From NCBI GenBank assembly GCA_910585265.1, contig CAJUCA010000009.1:1-64000 (forward strand): a stretch of 64,000 nt of DNA, written 5' to 3'. Positions 49,640 to 56,069 of the stretch are shown here, one piece after another; position 1 is the stretch's first letter; each line of letters begins with the position of its first letter. A program made the translations under genes and the position numbers. The stretch is from an uncultured Oscillospiraceae bacterium. GTDB lineage: Bacteria > Bacillota > Clostridia > Oscillospirales > Oscillospiraceae. A model generated the notes under the pieces. That model saw nothing but the letters and a program-made list of their open reading frames with translations. It searched no databases and had not been told where the DNA came from.

Positions 49640-50026
49640 TTAGGCGGCGGGCTTTTCCGCAATTTCCTTTTTACCATACTGCGGATAGGTTTTGAGAAAC
49701 CACGCCTTGACCTTGGGATAGCTGGGCTTATCTTTGCCCGTTGGTGTGTGGTATACCTTGATAGCCTCAAACGCTTTTACGCCCTCACCGCTGCTGTCCT
49801 GGGCTTTGATGTACTTCTCCATCTCGTCCAGCGTCAGGCCCTTGTAGGTGGCCTTGTCAGCGCGGATAACGGCGGTTCTGTGCTGGATGGTGTAGTCCGG
49901 GAAATCCCTGTGGAGCTTGGTAAGCTCTCGGTATTCCCTGGTGGAAATGTCGGCGGCGCGGGCGGCAAATGCCTTAGTGATGGTGATGGTCTGCTCTCCG
50001 TGATTGATGATGTAATCTTTTTTCAT
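49640..50026 (-). CDS. unknown element protein, paralogue of the preceding gene
   Basis: 128 aa from ATG 50026 (AGGAG upstream). Conserved blocks with its neighbour: INHGEQTITITKAFAARAADISTREY, RADKATYKGLTLDEMEKYI, FEAIKVYHTP and VKAWFLKTYPQYGKK. The two lie in tandem 49 bp apart, a duplication. Function unknown. Confidence 0.65.
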   Translation of the reverse strand: MKKDYIINHGEQTITITKAFAARAADISTREYRELTKLHRDFPDYTIQHRTAVIRADKATYKGLTLDEMEKYIKAQDSSGEGVKAFEAIKVYHTPTGKDKPSYPKVKAWFLKTYPQYGKKEIAEKPAA

Positions 50027-50534
50027 GGTGTCGCTCTCCTTTTTATTTTGAATTTTGTTTTTCAAGAGATTTGTGTCTCTCGCTCTTTTTGAAATTAGTA
50101 TAACATGGGGCAAAGAAAAACCTGTACTTTAATAACGACATGTGCTATAATGAAGAAAAGAAAAAAGCAGACTTCTAAAAAGTCTGCAAAATCCATCGGC
50201 AAGCGGCAATTTTTAGAAATTCCGGTTCGTTTCTTTGCTCGGCTGCGCTAAAACTTGTAAAAAGACGTTGGGTATTGAAGAAATCAGCTTATTTCTTGTT
50301 GCAAAGATGTTCGGGCTTCTAAAAACTTGCTCAATTTGTCTGAAAATCCGTTAATTAGGCGCAAAAACGCTTGATTATAGGGCAAAAAACTGAATATCCA
50401 CATGTGGCAAAATATCAGTGGCGGCGGCGGAAAACTATCCACAAAAACTACCACAACGGGGCTGTGACACACCAAAAAAGAGGGGAACAGGTTTCCCCGT
50501 TCCCCTCAAAAAGTGCTGAAATTGCGGAAAAAAT
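50027..50534. other. right-end non-coding region of the element
   Basis: No gene. It holds a small hairpin (GCAGACTT CTAA AAGTCTGC, about 50167-50187), CCACA-type motifs near 50397-50412 and 50438-50456 that resemble those at the left end, and a terminator (50481-50506). Confidence 0.6.
50481..50506 (-). terminator. element-borne terminator for rubrerythrin
   Basis: Minus strand: AGGGGAAC/GTTCCCCT stem followed by TTTTTT, 30 bp past the rubrerythrin stop. It replaces the native terminator at 38429. Confidence 0.75.
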
Positions 50535-50808
50535 CTTACTTGAAGTACCGCTCCAGCAGGCCCTTCAGCGCCTTGCCGTGGCGGGCCTCGTCCCGGGCCA
50601 TCTCGTGCACGGTGTCGTGGATGGCGTCCAGGCCGTTCTTCTTGGCGCAGGCGGCCAGGTCGAACTTGCCCTTGGTGGCCCCGAACTCGCAGTCCACCCG
50701 CCAGGCCAGGTTCTTGGCGGTGGAGGCGGTCATGTTGGGCTCCAGGTCCGCGCCCAGCAGCTCGGCAAACTTGGCGGCGTGCTCGGCCTCCTCATAGGCG
50801 GCCTTCTC
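50535..50808. repeat. attR side: 274-bp direct repeat
   Basis: Partner of 38470-38743. It codes the C-terminal half of the active rubrerythrin. Confidence 0.93.
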
Positions 50809-51123
50809 CCAGTACAGGGCCACCTCGGGGTAGCCCTCCCGGGCGGCGATCCGGGCCATGCACAGGTACATTCCCACCTCGCCGCACTCGCCGTTGAAGT
50901 TGGCCATCAGCTGCTCGAAGATATACTTCTTGTCCTCGTCGCTGATGTCGGGGTTGTTCTTCACGGTCTTGGCGTAGATGCCGTACTCATGCTCGGCGGC
51001 CAGCTTCATCTCGCCCTCCTGGAGCGTGAACTTGGAGCCGGCGACATGGCACACGGGGCACTCGGCGGGGGGGTTCTCACCCTCATAAACATAGCCGCAC
51101 ACGGGGCAGATCCATTTTTTCAT
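50536..51123 (-). CDS. rbr: rubrerythrin with N-terminal rubredoxin domain (reverse rubrerythrin)
   Basis: 195 aa. Residues 1-35 are a rubredoxin-like iron site (WICPVCGYVYEGENPPAECPVC); the four-helix diiron domain follows with GECGEVGMYLCMARIA, YEEAEHAAKF and HDTVHEMARDEARHGKAL carrying the Glu/His ligands. This reversed order is that of clostridial peroxide-reducing rubrerythrins. ATG 51123 lies 19 bp after perR, so they are one operon. The last 90 residues come from the integrative element yet keep the native protein sequence. Confidence 0.95.
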   Translation of the reverse strand: MKKWICPVCGYVYEGENPPAECPVCHVAGSKFTLQEGEMKLAAEHEYGIYAKTVKNNPDISDEDKKYIFEQLMANFNGECGEVGMYLCMARIAAREGYPEVALYWEKAAYEEAEHAAKFAELLGADLEPNMTASTAKNLAWRVDCEFGATKGKFDLAACAKKNGLDAIHDTVHEMARDEARHGKALKGLLERYFK

Positions 51124-51142
51124 GATAAATTTCCTCCAATTG

Positions 51143-51532
51143 TTAAAAATCTTCGCAGCCCTCGCACAGGCCGCGGACGATGAACTCACAGCGTTCCGCC
51201 GTGAATCCGTATTGCACGCCCAGCCGTTCCACCCAGTCCTCCCCCGGGGTTAGCGGGGGCAGGTCGGCGACCCGGCCGCAGCGGTTGCAAATAAAGTGGG
51301 CGTGGGGACGGGTCCGGCCGTCGTACCGCTCCTGTCCGTTCACCGTGCCCACCCGGACCGCCAGCCCCTGCTCGCACAGCTGGGACAGGTTGCGGTAGAC
51401 GGTGGCCAGGCTCAGGCCGGGGTAGCTGGGCTTGAGGGCCTGGTACACCTGGTCCGCCGAGGGGTGGGTGTCGGAGTTCCGGAGCAGGGCCAGCAGGGCG
51501 TCCCGCTTTTTGCTCTGTCGGACGATTGCCAT
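51143..51532 (-). CDS. perR: Fur/PerR-family regulator, probably PerR
   Basis: 129 aa. Winged HTH (TVYRNLSQLCEQGLAVRV at about 44-61), the metal region RPHAHFICNRCGRVADL with the first CxxC, and the second CEGCEDF at the C-terminus (structural zinc). Its place directly before rubrerythrin points to peroxide sensing (PerR) rather than iron. A Per/Fur-like box lies on its own promoter, so it probably represses itself and rbr until peroxide oxidises it. Confidence 0.87.
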   Translation of the reverse strand: MAIVRQSKKRDALLALLRNSDTHPSADQVYQALKPSYPGLSLATVYRNLSQLCEQGLAVRVGTVNGQERYDGRTRPHAHFICNRCGRVADLPPLTPGEDWVERLGVQYGFTAERCEFIVRGLCEGCEDF

Positions 51533-51561
51533 AAAAACAAATCCTTGTACTTGGTGAGAGC

Positions 51562-51615
51562 TTAATAGGAATAATTCCTGTTAAGGATACTAACACAGTT
51601 TGTCCCGTTTGTAAA
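51562..51615 (-). promoter_or_regulatory. perR-rbr promoter with Per/Fur-like box
   Basis: Minus strand: TGTAAA-type -35 read as TTTACA (51615-51610), 17 bp, TAGTAT (51592-51587). The palindrome TTAATAGGAATAATTCCTGTTAA, given here as arms TTAATAGGAAT and ATTCCTGTTAA (51562-51584), lies at the start of transcription. Confidence 0.75.
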
Positions 51616-51660
51616 GACCCTTTTTGAAAAAAGCGGGAAAAAATTTTGCCAGGGACGGCA

Positions 51661-51822
51661 TCACTCTTTCCCGCTCTCCTCTTTTGGCTCCAGGAGGACC
51701 ACGGGGGTGTCCGTGGCGTTTAAGTACATTTCCTCGCAGTCCTGCTGGGCTTTCTGCATAAGGCTGATGGCCCGGGCGGTTTCGTGCATCAAGTGGAAGT
51801 ACATTTCTTTATAGTCTATCAT
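51661..51822 (-). CDS. small protein, unknown function
   Basis: 53 aa from ATG 51822 (GAGGTGAG upstream). Helical MIDYKEMYFHLMHETARAISLMQKAQQDCEEMYL, then a short strand TPVVLLEPKEE. The pattern is frequent in small clostridial proteins near phage or regulatory genes. Divergent from the gene at 51934. Confidence 0.55.
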   Translation of the reverse strand: MIDYKEMYFHLMHETARAISLMQKAQQDCEEMYLNATDTPVVLLEPKEESGKE

Positions 51823-51890
51823 CTTTCTCACCTCGAACTCATTATACAATTTATCACTTATAAATACAATGTAAATTTATCTGTTATGAA

Positions 51891-51924
51891 CCTCATAGAA
51901 TATATATTAAAATATTCTGTGAGG
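51891..51924. promoter_or_regulatory. inverted repeat overlapping the ribosome site of the next gene
   Basis: CCTCATAGAATAT and ATATTCTGTGAGG form 13-bp arms with one mismatch; GAGG of the right arm is the ribosome site. Could be an operator for the ribbon-helix-helix-like product or a translation-blocking hairpin. Confidence 0.6.
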
Positions 51925-51933
51925 TGATGCGGG

Positions 51934-52119
51934 ATGCCTTTTGAGCCCAAGAAAACGCGCAATAAAGTGGAATCGGCCTATAAAAGCATTTATTTGAAGC
52001 AGAGCGTCATTGCCGAAATCGATCAGCTCGCGAAAAAGTACAACACCAGCTTTAATAATATTGTAGTCACCATGGTGGAGGACCGCTTGAAGGAGCTCCG
52101 GGAGGAGGAACAGGACTAA
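51934..52119 (+). CDS. small ribbon-helix-helix-like protein
   Basis: 61 aa. KTRNKVESAYKSIYLKQSVIAEIDQLAKKYNTSFNNIVVTMVEDRLKEL has the strand (SIYLKQSV), helix, turn with NTSFNNIV and second helix expected of Arc/MetJ/CopG-type DNA-binding dimers. GAGGTGAT precedes ATG 51934. May bind the inverted repeat in front of it. Terminator at 52122-52153. Confidence 0.7.
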   Translation: MPFEPKKTRNKVESAYKSIYLKQSVIAEIDQLAKKYNTSFNNIVVTMVEDRLKELREEEQD

Positions 52120-52121
52120 AA

Positions 52122-52156
52122 GGCCCCGGCGAATAACGCGCCGGGGCCGGGGTTTT
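52122..52156 (+). terminator. terminator of the ribbon-helix-helix gene
   Basis: GGCCCCGGCG/CGCCGGGGCC stem with a GGGG TTTTT tail. Confidence 0.85.
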
Positions 52157-52158
52157 TG

Positions 52159-52187
52159 TTGCTTTCTGCCGGAATGTGTGCTATGCT
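52159..52187 (+). promoter_or_regulatory. promoter of the holin-like toxin mRNA
   Basis: TTGCTT 52159-52164, 17-bp spacer, TATGCT 52182-52187. The leader then carries a CAGGGGGC/GCCCCCTG hairpin (52234-52256). Confidence 0.65.
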
Positions 52188-52280
52188 GTAACCGGTGCTG
52201 TCTGTATTCGGTAGGCGGTGAAGCCCTCTTTAACAGGGGGCACTTCTTGCCCCCTGATCCTCAGAAAGGGGGGCTGCGAT

Positions 52281-52367
52281 GTGACAACCTCGGAAGTTTT
52301 CCAGCTTTGCCTGGTGATCATCGGCATTTGCGGCCTGTTCCTACAGGTATACGGCAAAAAGAAGTAA
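52281..52367 (+). CDS. 28-aa holin-like peptide (candidate Hol_Tox type toxin)
   Basis: From GTG 52281 with AAAGGGGGG upstream. The start (V/M)TTSEVFQL, one membrane helix (CLVIIGICGLFLQVY) and the basic end GKKK match the putative holin-like toxin pattern (Hol_Tox, PF16935: MTTxExLxL, helix, KK). It is followed by a hairpin and, convergent, a consensus promoter for a short RNA. The same layout as the locus at 4742-5038. Toxic action is inferred. Confidence 0.6.
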   Translation: MTTSEVFQLCLVIIGICGLFLQVYGKKK

Positions 52368-52399
52368 CCGCCCCGGCTCCCAACCCTGGCGGTTACTTC
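52361..52399 (-). terminator. hairpin between the convergent RNAs
   Basis: 12-bp perfect stem GAAGTAACCGCC/GGCGGTTACTTC; the T run is on the minus-strand side. Confidence 0.75.
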
Positions 52400-52447
52400 T
52401 GTGACCTAACATAGGGGGCTCACCGTCTGCCGGCAGCACCCTTTCTA
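52361..52447 (-). ncRNA. candidate antisense RNA of the holin-like locus
   Basis: A consensus minus-strand promoter (52454-52482) would start an RNA near 52447 that ends at the hairpin 52361-52399, followed by T5 on the minus strand. It overlaps the 3' end of the toxin mRNA and shares the motif GGTGCTG at its 5' end with the toxin mRNA 5' end. Confidence 0.5.
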
Positions 52448-52453
52448 TGTCTT

Positions 52454-52482
52454 AGTATAACCGGATACCGGAAGATTGTCAA
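52454..52482 (-). promoter_or_regulatory. promoter of the convergent RNA
   Basis: Minus strand: TTGACA (52482-52477), 17-bp spacer, TATACT (52459-52454); near-perfect consensus. Confidence 0.85.
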
Positions 52483-52510
52483 GGCCCCGGCGCGTCACGC
52501 GCCGGGGCCT
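52483..52510 (-). terminator. hairpin after spoIIR
   Basis: AGGCCCCGGCGCG/CGCGCCGGGGCCT stem just past the spoIIR stop. Its 3' side runs into the -35 of the convergent RNA promoter. Confidence 0.65.
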
Positions 52511-52514
52511 CCCC

Positions 52515-53147
52515 TTACCCGCCGAAGCTCCGCAAAAGCTCCTCCCACCACTCGATGATCCGGAATCTCAGCACATATCCCCCGTCCTGCCCGGTGATCA
52601 GCGACACCTGATCCTCCGACAGCACCCCTCCGGCGGCGGTCTCCACGCTCTCCTCCGTCACCGAGCCCAGGCACAGGGGCGGGAACACCACGCACCACCA
52701 GTTGCGGCCCTCCCCCGCCCCGATGGTCACCCGCAGGGCGCGGTACTGCCCCGCCGGGAGGGAAAAGCCGTCGTAAGCCTTGGTGGGGAACCATTGATCC
52801 GTGATCTCCGCCGCCACGGGGAGGGAACAGCCCGCCGCCGCCAGAGCGTCCGCCCCGGCCTGGGCCAGCTCATCCAGCCGCCCGGAGAGGACGGCCTCGG
52901 CCTGGGCCCGGTGGGACACGCCCTCCAGCAGGCGGGACGCCTCCGCCAGCACCGCGTCCCGGGCCAGCAGCTTCAGGGCCTGGTCCGCCTCCGAGTCCGA
53001 GTGGGCCACCACATGGAGCCGGAGCACCTGGCCCGCCAGCGCGCTCTCGCTGGCGGACGCCCACACGCCCAGGGTGAGGGTGATCCCGAAGGCCAGCAGC
53101 AGGGCCGCCTCCCAGCGGCGCAGCCTGTGAGTGAAGCAAGAAGTCAT
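52515..53147 (-). CDS. spoIIR: stage II sporulation protein R
   Basis: 210 aa. One N-terminal hydrophobic segment (about 14-33), then the family core LRLHVVAHSDSEADQALKLLARDAVL, with GRNWWCVVFPPLC further on. In Bacillus the secreted forespore protein triggers SpoIIGA to process pro-sigma-E in the mother cell. ATG 53147 is used because the longer frame upstream is repeat sequence. It is good evidence that the host forms spores. Confidence 0.93.
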   Translation of the reverse strand: MTSCFTHRLRRWEAALLLAFGITLTLGVWASASESALAGQVLRLHVVAHSDSEADQALKLLARDAVLAEASRLLEGVSHRAQAEAVLSGRLDELAQAGADALAAAGCSLPVAAEITDQWFPTKAYDGFSLPAGQYRALRVTIGAGEGRNWWCVVFPPLCLGSVTEESVETAAGGVLSEDQVSLITGQDGGYVLRFRIIEWWEELLRSFGG

Positions 53148-53262
53148 AAAAAGCACCGTCCTTATGTACCGTTGGAGGCTCTTGGCCCTCTCCCCGCCCT
53201 TCGGCGGGGGGAGGGCTTCCTGTGCCCCGTGACAGGTACAGTATGGACGGCGCGCTTGGCTT

Positions 53263-54123
53263 TTATACCTCCGGTACGGCGGGCCGGCAGACAAACACGT
53301 CCCGGAAGCTCTCCCGGAGGAGGGAGAAGGCGTCCTGGGCGGCGTCCGACCTCTCGAACAGGCCGAACACGCTGGGGCCGCTGCCCGACATGGACGCGCC
53401 CAGCGCGCCCCGGTCGATGAGGGCGGCCTTGATGGCGGCGATCTCGGCGGCGGGGCGGCGTTCCACCACGTCCTCGAACACGTTGTACATACGCCGGGCC
53501 ACCCCCGCCAGATCCCCGGCCTTTAGGGCGGCGAGAACCCCCTGGGTGTCCGGGCGGCGGACGATCTTCCGCACGTTCACCCGTCCAAAGAGCTGGGGGG
53601 TGGAGATGGAGAAGGGGGGCTTGCAGATGACGATATGGCAGGGGGGCAGGGCGGGCAGCGGGGTGAGCCGCTCCCCCCGGCCCTCCGCCAGGGCGGTGCC
53701 CCCCAGGACGCAGAAGGGCACGTCGGAGCCTGCCCGCGCCCCGATCTCCGCCAGCTCCTCCAAGGACAGCCCCGCCCCGGTAAGGGCGTTCATGGCCCGG
53801 AGGACGGCGGCGGCGTCCGCGCTCCCCCCCGCCAGCCCCGCGCACACCGGCACCCGCTTGCGGATGCTCACGTCCACCTCCCCGCCCAGCCCGGTGGCCT
53901 GCCGAAAGACGGCGGCGGCTACCTGGGCCAGGTTTTTGTTCCCGGTGGGCAGGAAGCGCAGGTCGGCCACCGCGTCCCCCTCGGGGCCTTTGGCGGGGGC
54001 CACGGTGAGCTGGTCCGCCAGGGTGACGGCCTGCATCACCATTTGCAGCTCGTGATAGCCATCCTCCCGCTTGCGGAGGATATCCAGGGTCAGGTTGATT
54101 TTCGCGTTGGCGGTCAGTTCCAT
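53263..54123 (-). CDS. ispE: 4-diphosphocytidyl-2-C-methyl-D-erythritol kinase
   Basis: 286 aa, GHMP kinase. Phosphorylates CDP-ME in the MEP route to isoprenoids. ANAKINLTLDIL at the start, the ATP loop PVCAGLAGGSADAAAVL at about 92-108, SDVPFCVLGGTALAEGRGE, and SMSGSGPSVFGLF near the end. ATG 54123 with AAAAGGAG. It follows aroE by 20 bp at the end of the aromatic cluster, an unrelated pathway carried in the same transcript. Confidence 0.96.
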   Translation of the reverse strand: MELTANAKINLTLDILRKREDGYHELQMVMQAVTLADQLTVAPAKGPEGDAVADLRFLPTGNKNLAQVAAAVFRQATGLGGEVDVSIRKRVPVCAGLAGGSADAAAVLRAMNALTGAGLSLEELAEIGARAGSDVPFCVLGGTALAEGRGERLTPLPALPPCHIVICKPPFSISTPQLFGRVNVRKIVRRPDTQGVLAALKAGDLAGVARRMYNVFEDVVERRPAAEIAAIKAALIDRGALGASMSGSGPSVFGLFERSDAAQDAFSLLRESFRDVFVCRPAVPEV

Positions 54124-54143
54124 GTCGTGCTCCTTTTCATACA

Positions 54144-54986
54144 TCAAAACAGCGGCTTATGTTCCAGCGCGGCGGACGCTGCCGCCGCCATCGCCCCCCG
54201 GTCCAGGGGGCGGTTCAGAAAGTGCTCCAGGGCCAGCACCGCCTGCCACACCAGCATGGGCAGGCCGTTCATGGCCCGCAGCCCCCGGCGGCGGGCCTGG
54301 GCGAGCAGCTCCGTCTCCGCCGGGTGGTAGATGAGATCGAACACCGCCCCATGGGGGGGCAGGGCGTCCAGGAAGGAGAAGCCCTCGAACTGGCGGGGGC
54401 ACCCCTCCATCCCCAGGCTGGTGCAGTTCACCAGCAGATCCGCCCCCCGGCACAGCCGCTCCAGGGTGTCCGGATCGAAGGGCGCGGGGGTCAGGCGGGG
54501 GTGCCGGGCGCACAGCTCCCCGGCCCGCTTCAGGGTGCGGTTGCAGACCCGCACCCGCTCCGCCCCGGCCTGGGCCAAGGCCAGGGCCACCGCCTTGGCC
54601 GCGCCCCCCGCCCCCAGCAGGGTGACGGTGCTTCCGGCGGGGTCAAAGCCCAGCACCTCCCCCAGGGCGGACAAGGCCCCGGCCCCGTCGGTGTTGAAGC
54701 CCACCCACGCCCCCTCCCGCAGGCAGACGGTGTTTACCGCCCCGGTGAGGCGGGCGGCGGGGTCGATGCCGTCCAGCAGGGGGAGTAAGTCCTCCTTGTG
54801 GGGCATGGTGGCGTTGAAGCCCGCCACCCCGTGGTTCCGGGCCCAGCGCAGGTAGTCCGGCAGCTCCCCCCGGCGCACCACCCGGGCGTCATAGGCCGCG
54901 TCCAGCCCCAGGGCGGACAGCATGGCCCCGTGGAGGACGGGGGACTTGGAGTGGAGCACCGGATCGCCGATGACCTGGAGCCTCAT
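54144..54986 (-). CDS. aroE: shikimate dehydrogenase
   Basis: 280 aa. Reduces 3-dehydroshikimate to shikimate with NADPH. Substrate part: GDPVLHSKSPVLHGAML and FNATMPHKEDLL (Lys in HKE); cofactor part: LLGAGGAAKAVALAL and NRTLKR (NADP preference), NCTSLGM. The start overlaps the end of aroQ (ATGA). Confidence 0.96.
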   Translation of the reverse strand: MRLQVIGDPVLHSKSPVLHGAMLSALGLDAAYDARVVRRGELPDYLRWARNHGVAGFNATMPHKEDLLPLLDGIDPAARLTGAVNTVCLREGAWVGFNTDGAGALSALGEVLGFDPAGSTVTLLGAGGAAKAVALALAQAGAERVRVCNRTLKRAGELCARHPRLTPAPFDPDTLERLCRGADLLVNCTSLGMEGCPRQFEGFSFLDALPPHGAVFDLIYHPAETELLAQARRRGLRAMNGLPMLVWQAVLALEHFLNRPLDRGAMAAAASAALEHKPLF

Positions 54987-55414
54987 CCTCTGCCCTCCAG
55001 AAAGTGGTCCATGGCCATGAGGTAGCCGTCAAACCCGTGGCCGTAGAGCTGGCCCACGCAGGCGGGGGCGGTGACGGACACCGCCCGGAAGGGCTCCCGC
55101 TGGTCGATGTGGCTGATGTGCACCTCGTAGGCGGGCACGTCCACCGCCTTCAGCGCGTCCAAGATGGCGTAGCTGTAGTGGGTGTAGGCGGCGGGGTTGA
55201 TGATGATGGCGTCATACACCCCGTCGGCGGCGTGGATGGCGTCGATGATGGCCCCCTCGTGGTTGGACTGGAAGCAGTCCGCCGTGGATTGGTGGGCGGC
55301 GGCGTGCTCCCGGATGCGGGCGCACAGGGCCTCGTAGCTCTGATCGCCGTAGATTCCCGGCTCCCGCCTGCCCAGCAGGTTCAGGTTGGGGCCGTTGATA
55401 ATGAGGAATTTCAT
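54983..55414 (-). CDS. aroQ: 3-dehydroquinate dehydratase, type II
   Basis: 143 aa. Dehydrates 3-dehydroquinate to 3-dehydroshikimate. IINGPNLNLLGRREPGIYG with the catalytic Arg/Tyr, SNHEGAIIDAIH, INPAAYTHYSYAI, and EVHISH near the end. Overlaps both aroK (upstream) and aroE (downstream) by 4 bp. Confidence 0.97.
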   Translation of the reverse strand: MKFLIINGPNLNLLGRREPGIYGDQSYEALCARIREHAAAHQSTADCFQSNHEGAIIDAIHAADGVYDAIIINPAAYTHYSYAILDALKAVDVPAYEVHISHIDQREPFRAVSVTAPACVGQLYGHGFDGYLMAMDHFLEGRG

Positions 55415-55920
55415 GACTGGGACACCTCCAAATAAATGGTGGAAATCAGGCGTTCAGCCTCCTGGGGGCCGTCCCCGCAGGGGATGATATAGTCCGCCCA
55501 GCGGCGGTAAACGGGGGCGCGCCGCTCATAGCGTTGGAGGAAGTCCTCCCGCCCCCCCTGGGCCAGGGGACGGCCCGACAGGTCCAGCCCGTCATAGGTC
55601 TCCCCCGGGTCCCGGTCCAGCCAGAACACCAGGCCGTTTTCCTTCAGGGCGGCGATGGCCTCCGCCTGGAGGGGCAGGCCGCCGCCGCAGGCGATCACCA
55701 GCCCTCGCCGCCGGGACAGCTCCCAGCACAGCTCCAGCTCCATGGCCCGGAAGGCGGGCTCCCCGTCCCGGGCGAATATATCCGGGATGGAGCGTCCCTG
55801 CCGCGCCTCAATGAGGGCGTCGGTGTCCGCCGGCTCCCGGCCCAGCCGTTGGGCCAGCAGACGGCCCACGGTGGTCTTGCCGCAGCCCATCATGCCGATG
55901 AGAACGATATTCCGTTCCAT
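55411..55920 (-). CDS. aroK: shikimate kinase
   Basis: 169 aa. Phosphorylates shikimate at the 3-hydroxyl. P-loop GMMGCGKT at residues 9-16, DTDALIEARQGRSIPDIF, GEPAFRAMEL, ACGGGLPLQ and LSGRPLAQ (lid Arg). ATG 55920. The gap of 149 bp to pheA is filled by palindromic repeats. Confidence 0.95.
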   Translation of the reverse strand: MERNIVLIGMMGCGKTTVGRLLAQRLGREPADTDALIEARQGRSIPDIFARDGEPAFRAMELELCWELSRRRGLVIACGGGLPLQAEAIAALKENGLVFWLDRDPGETYDGLDLSGRPLAQGGREDFLQRYERRAPVYRRWADYIIPCGDGPQEAERLISTIYLEVSQS

Positions 55921-55939
55921 GGTATGCTCCTTTCGGCCT

Positions 55940-56058
55940 TCTCCCTTCCAGGGAGGAGGCGGCACGGCGAAGCCGTGACGGAGGAGGACACGCCTAACGT
56001 CCGCCCCCTCACCCGTCAGCCTTCGGCCGGCACCCTCCCCCCTGTGGGGGGAGGGCTT
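55940..56058. repeat. palindromic repeats between pheA and aroK
   Basis: CCTTCTCCCTTCCAGGGAGGAG, GGCACGGCGAAGCCGTGACG, TCAGCCTTCGGCCGGCACC and a CCCTCCCCCCTGTGGGGGG palindrome; same families as 8764 and 11323. Confidence 0.75.
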
Positions 56059-56069
56059 AGTCCGCCCCT

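Larger units (their letters stand above)
38744..50808. mobile_element. 12.06-kb integrative element inserted in the rubrerythrin gene
   Basis: Bounded by the 274-bp repeats. It has an integrase at the left end reading inward, lower GC than the flanks, and accessory and replication-like genes: WYL and XRE regulators, resolvase, SprT-like peptidase, primase, lipoprotein and small unknown proteins. No relaxase, coupling protein, type IV secretion or phage structural genes are seen. It is best described as a small integrative mobilisable or satellite-like element. Confidence 0.85.
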
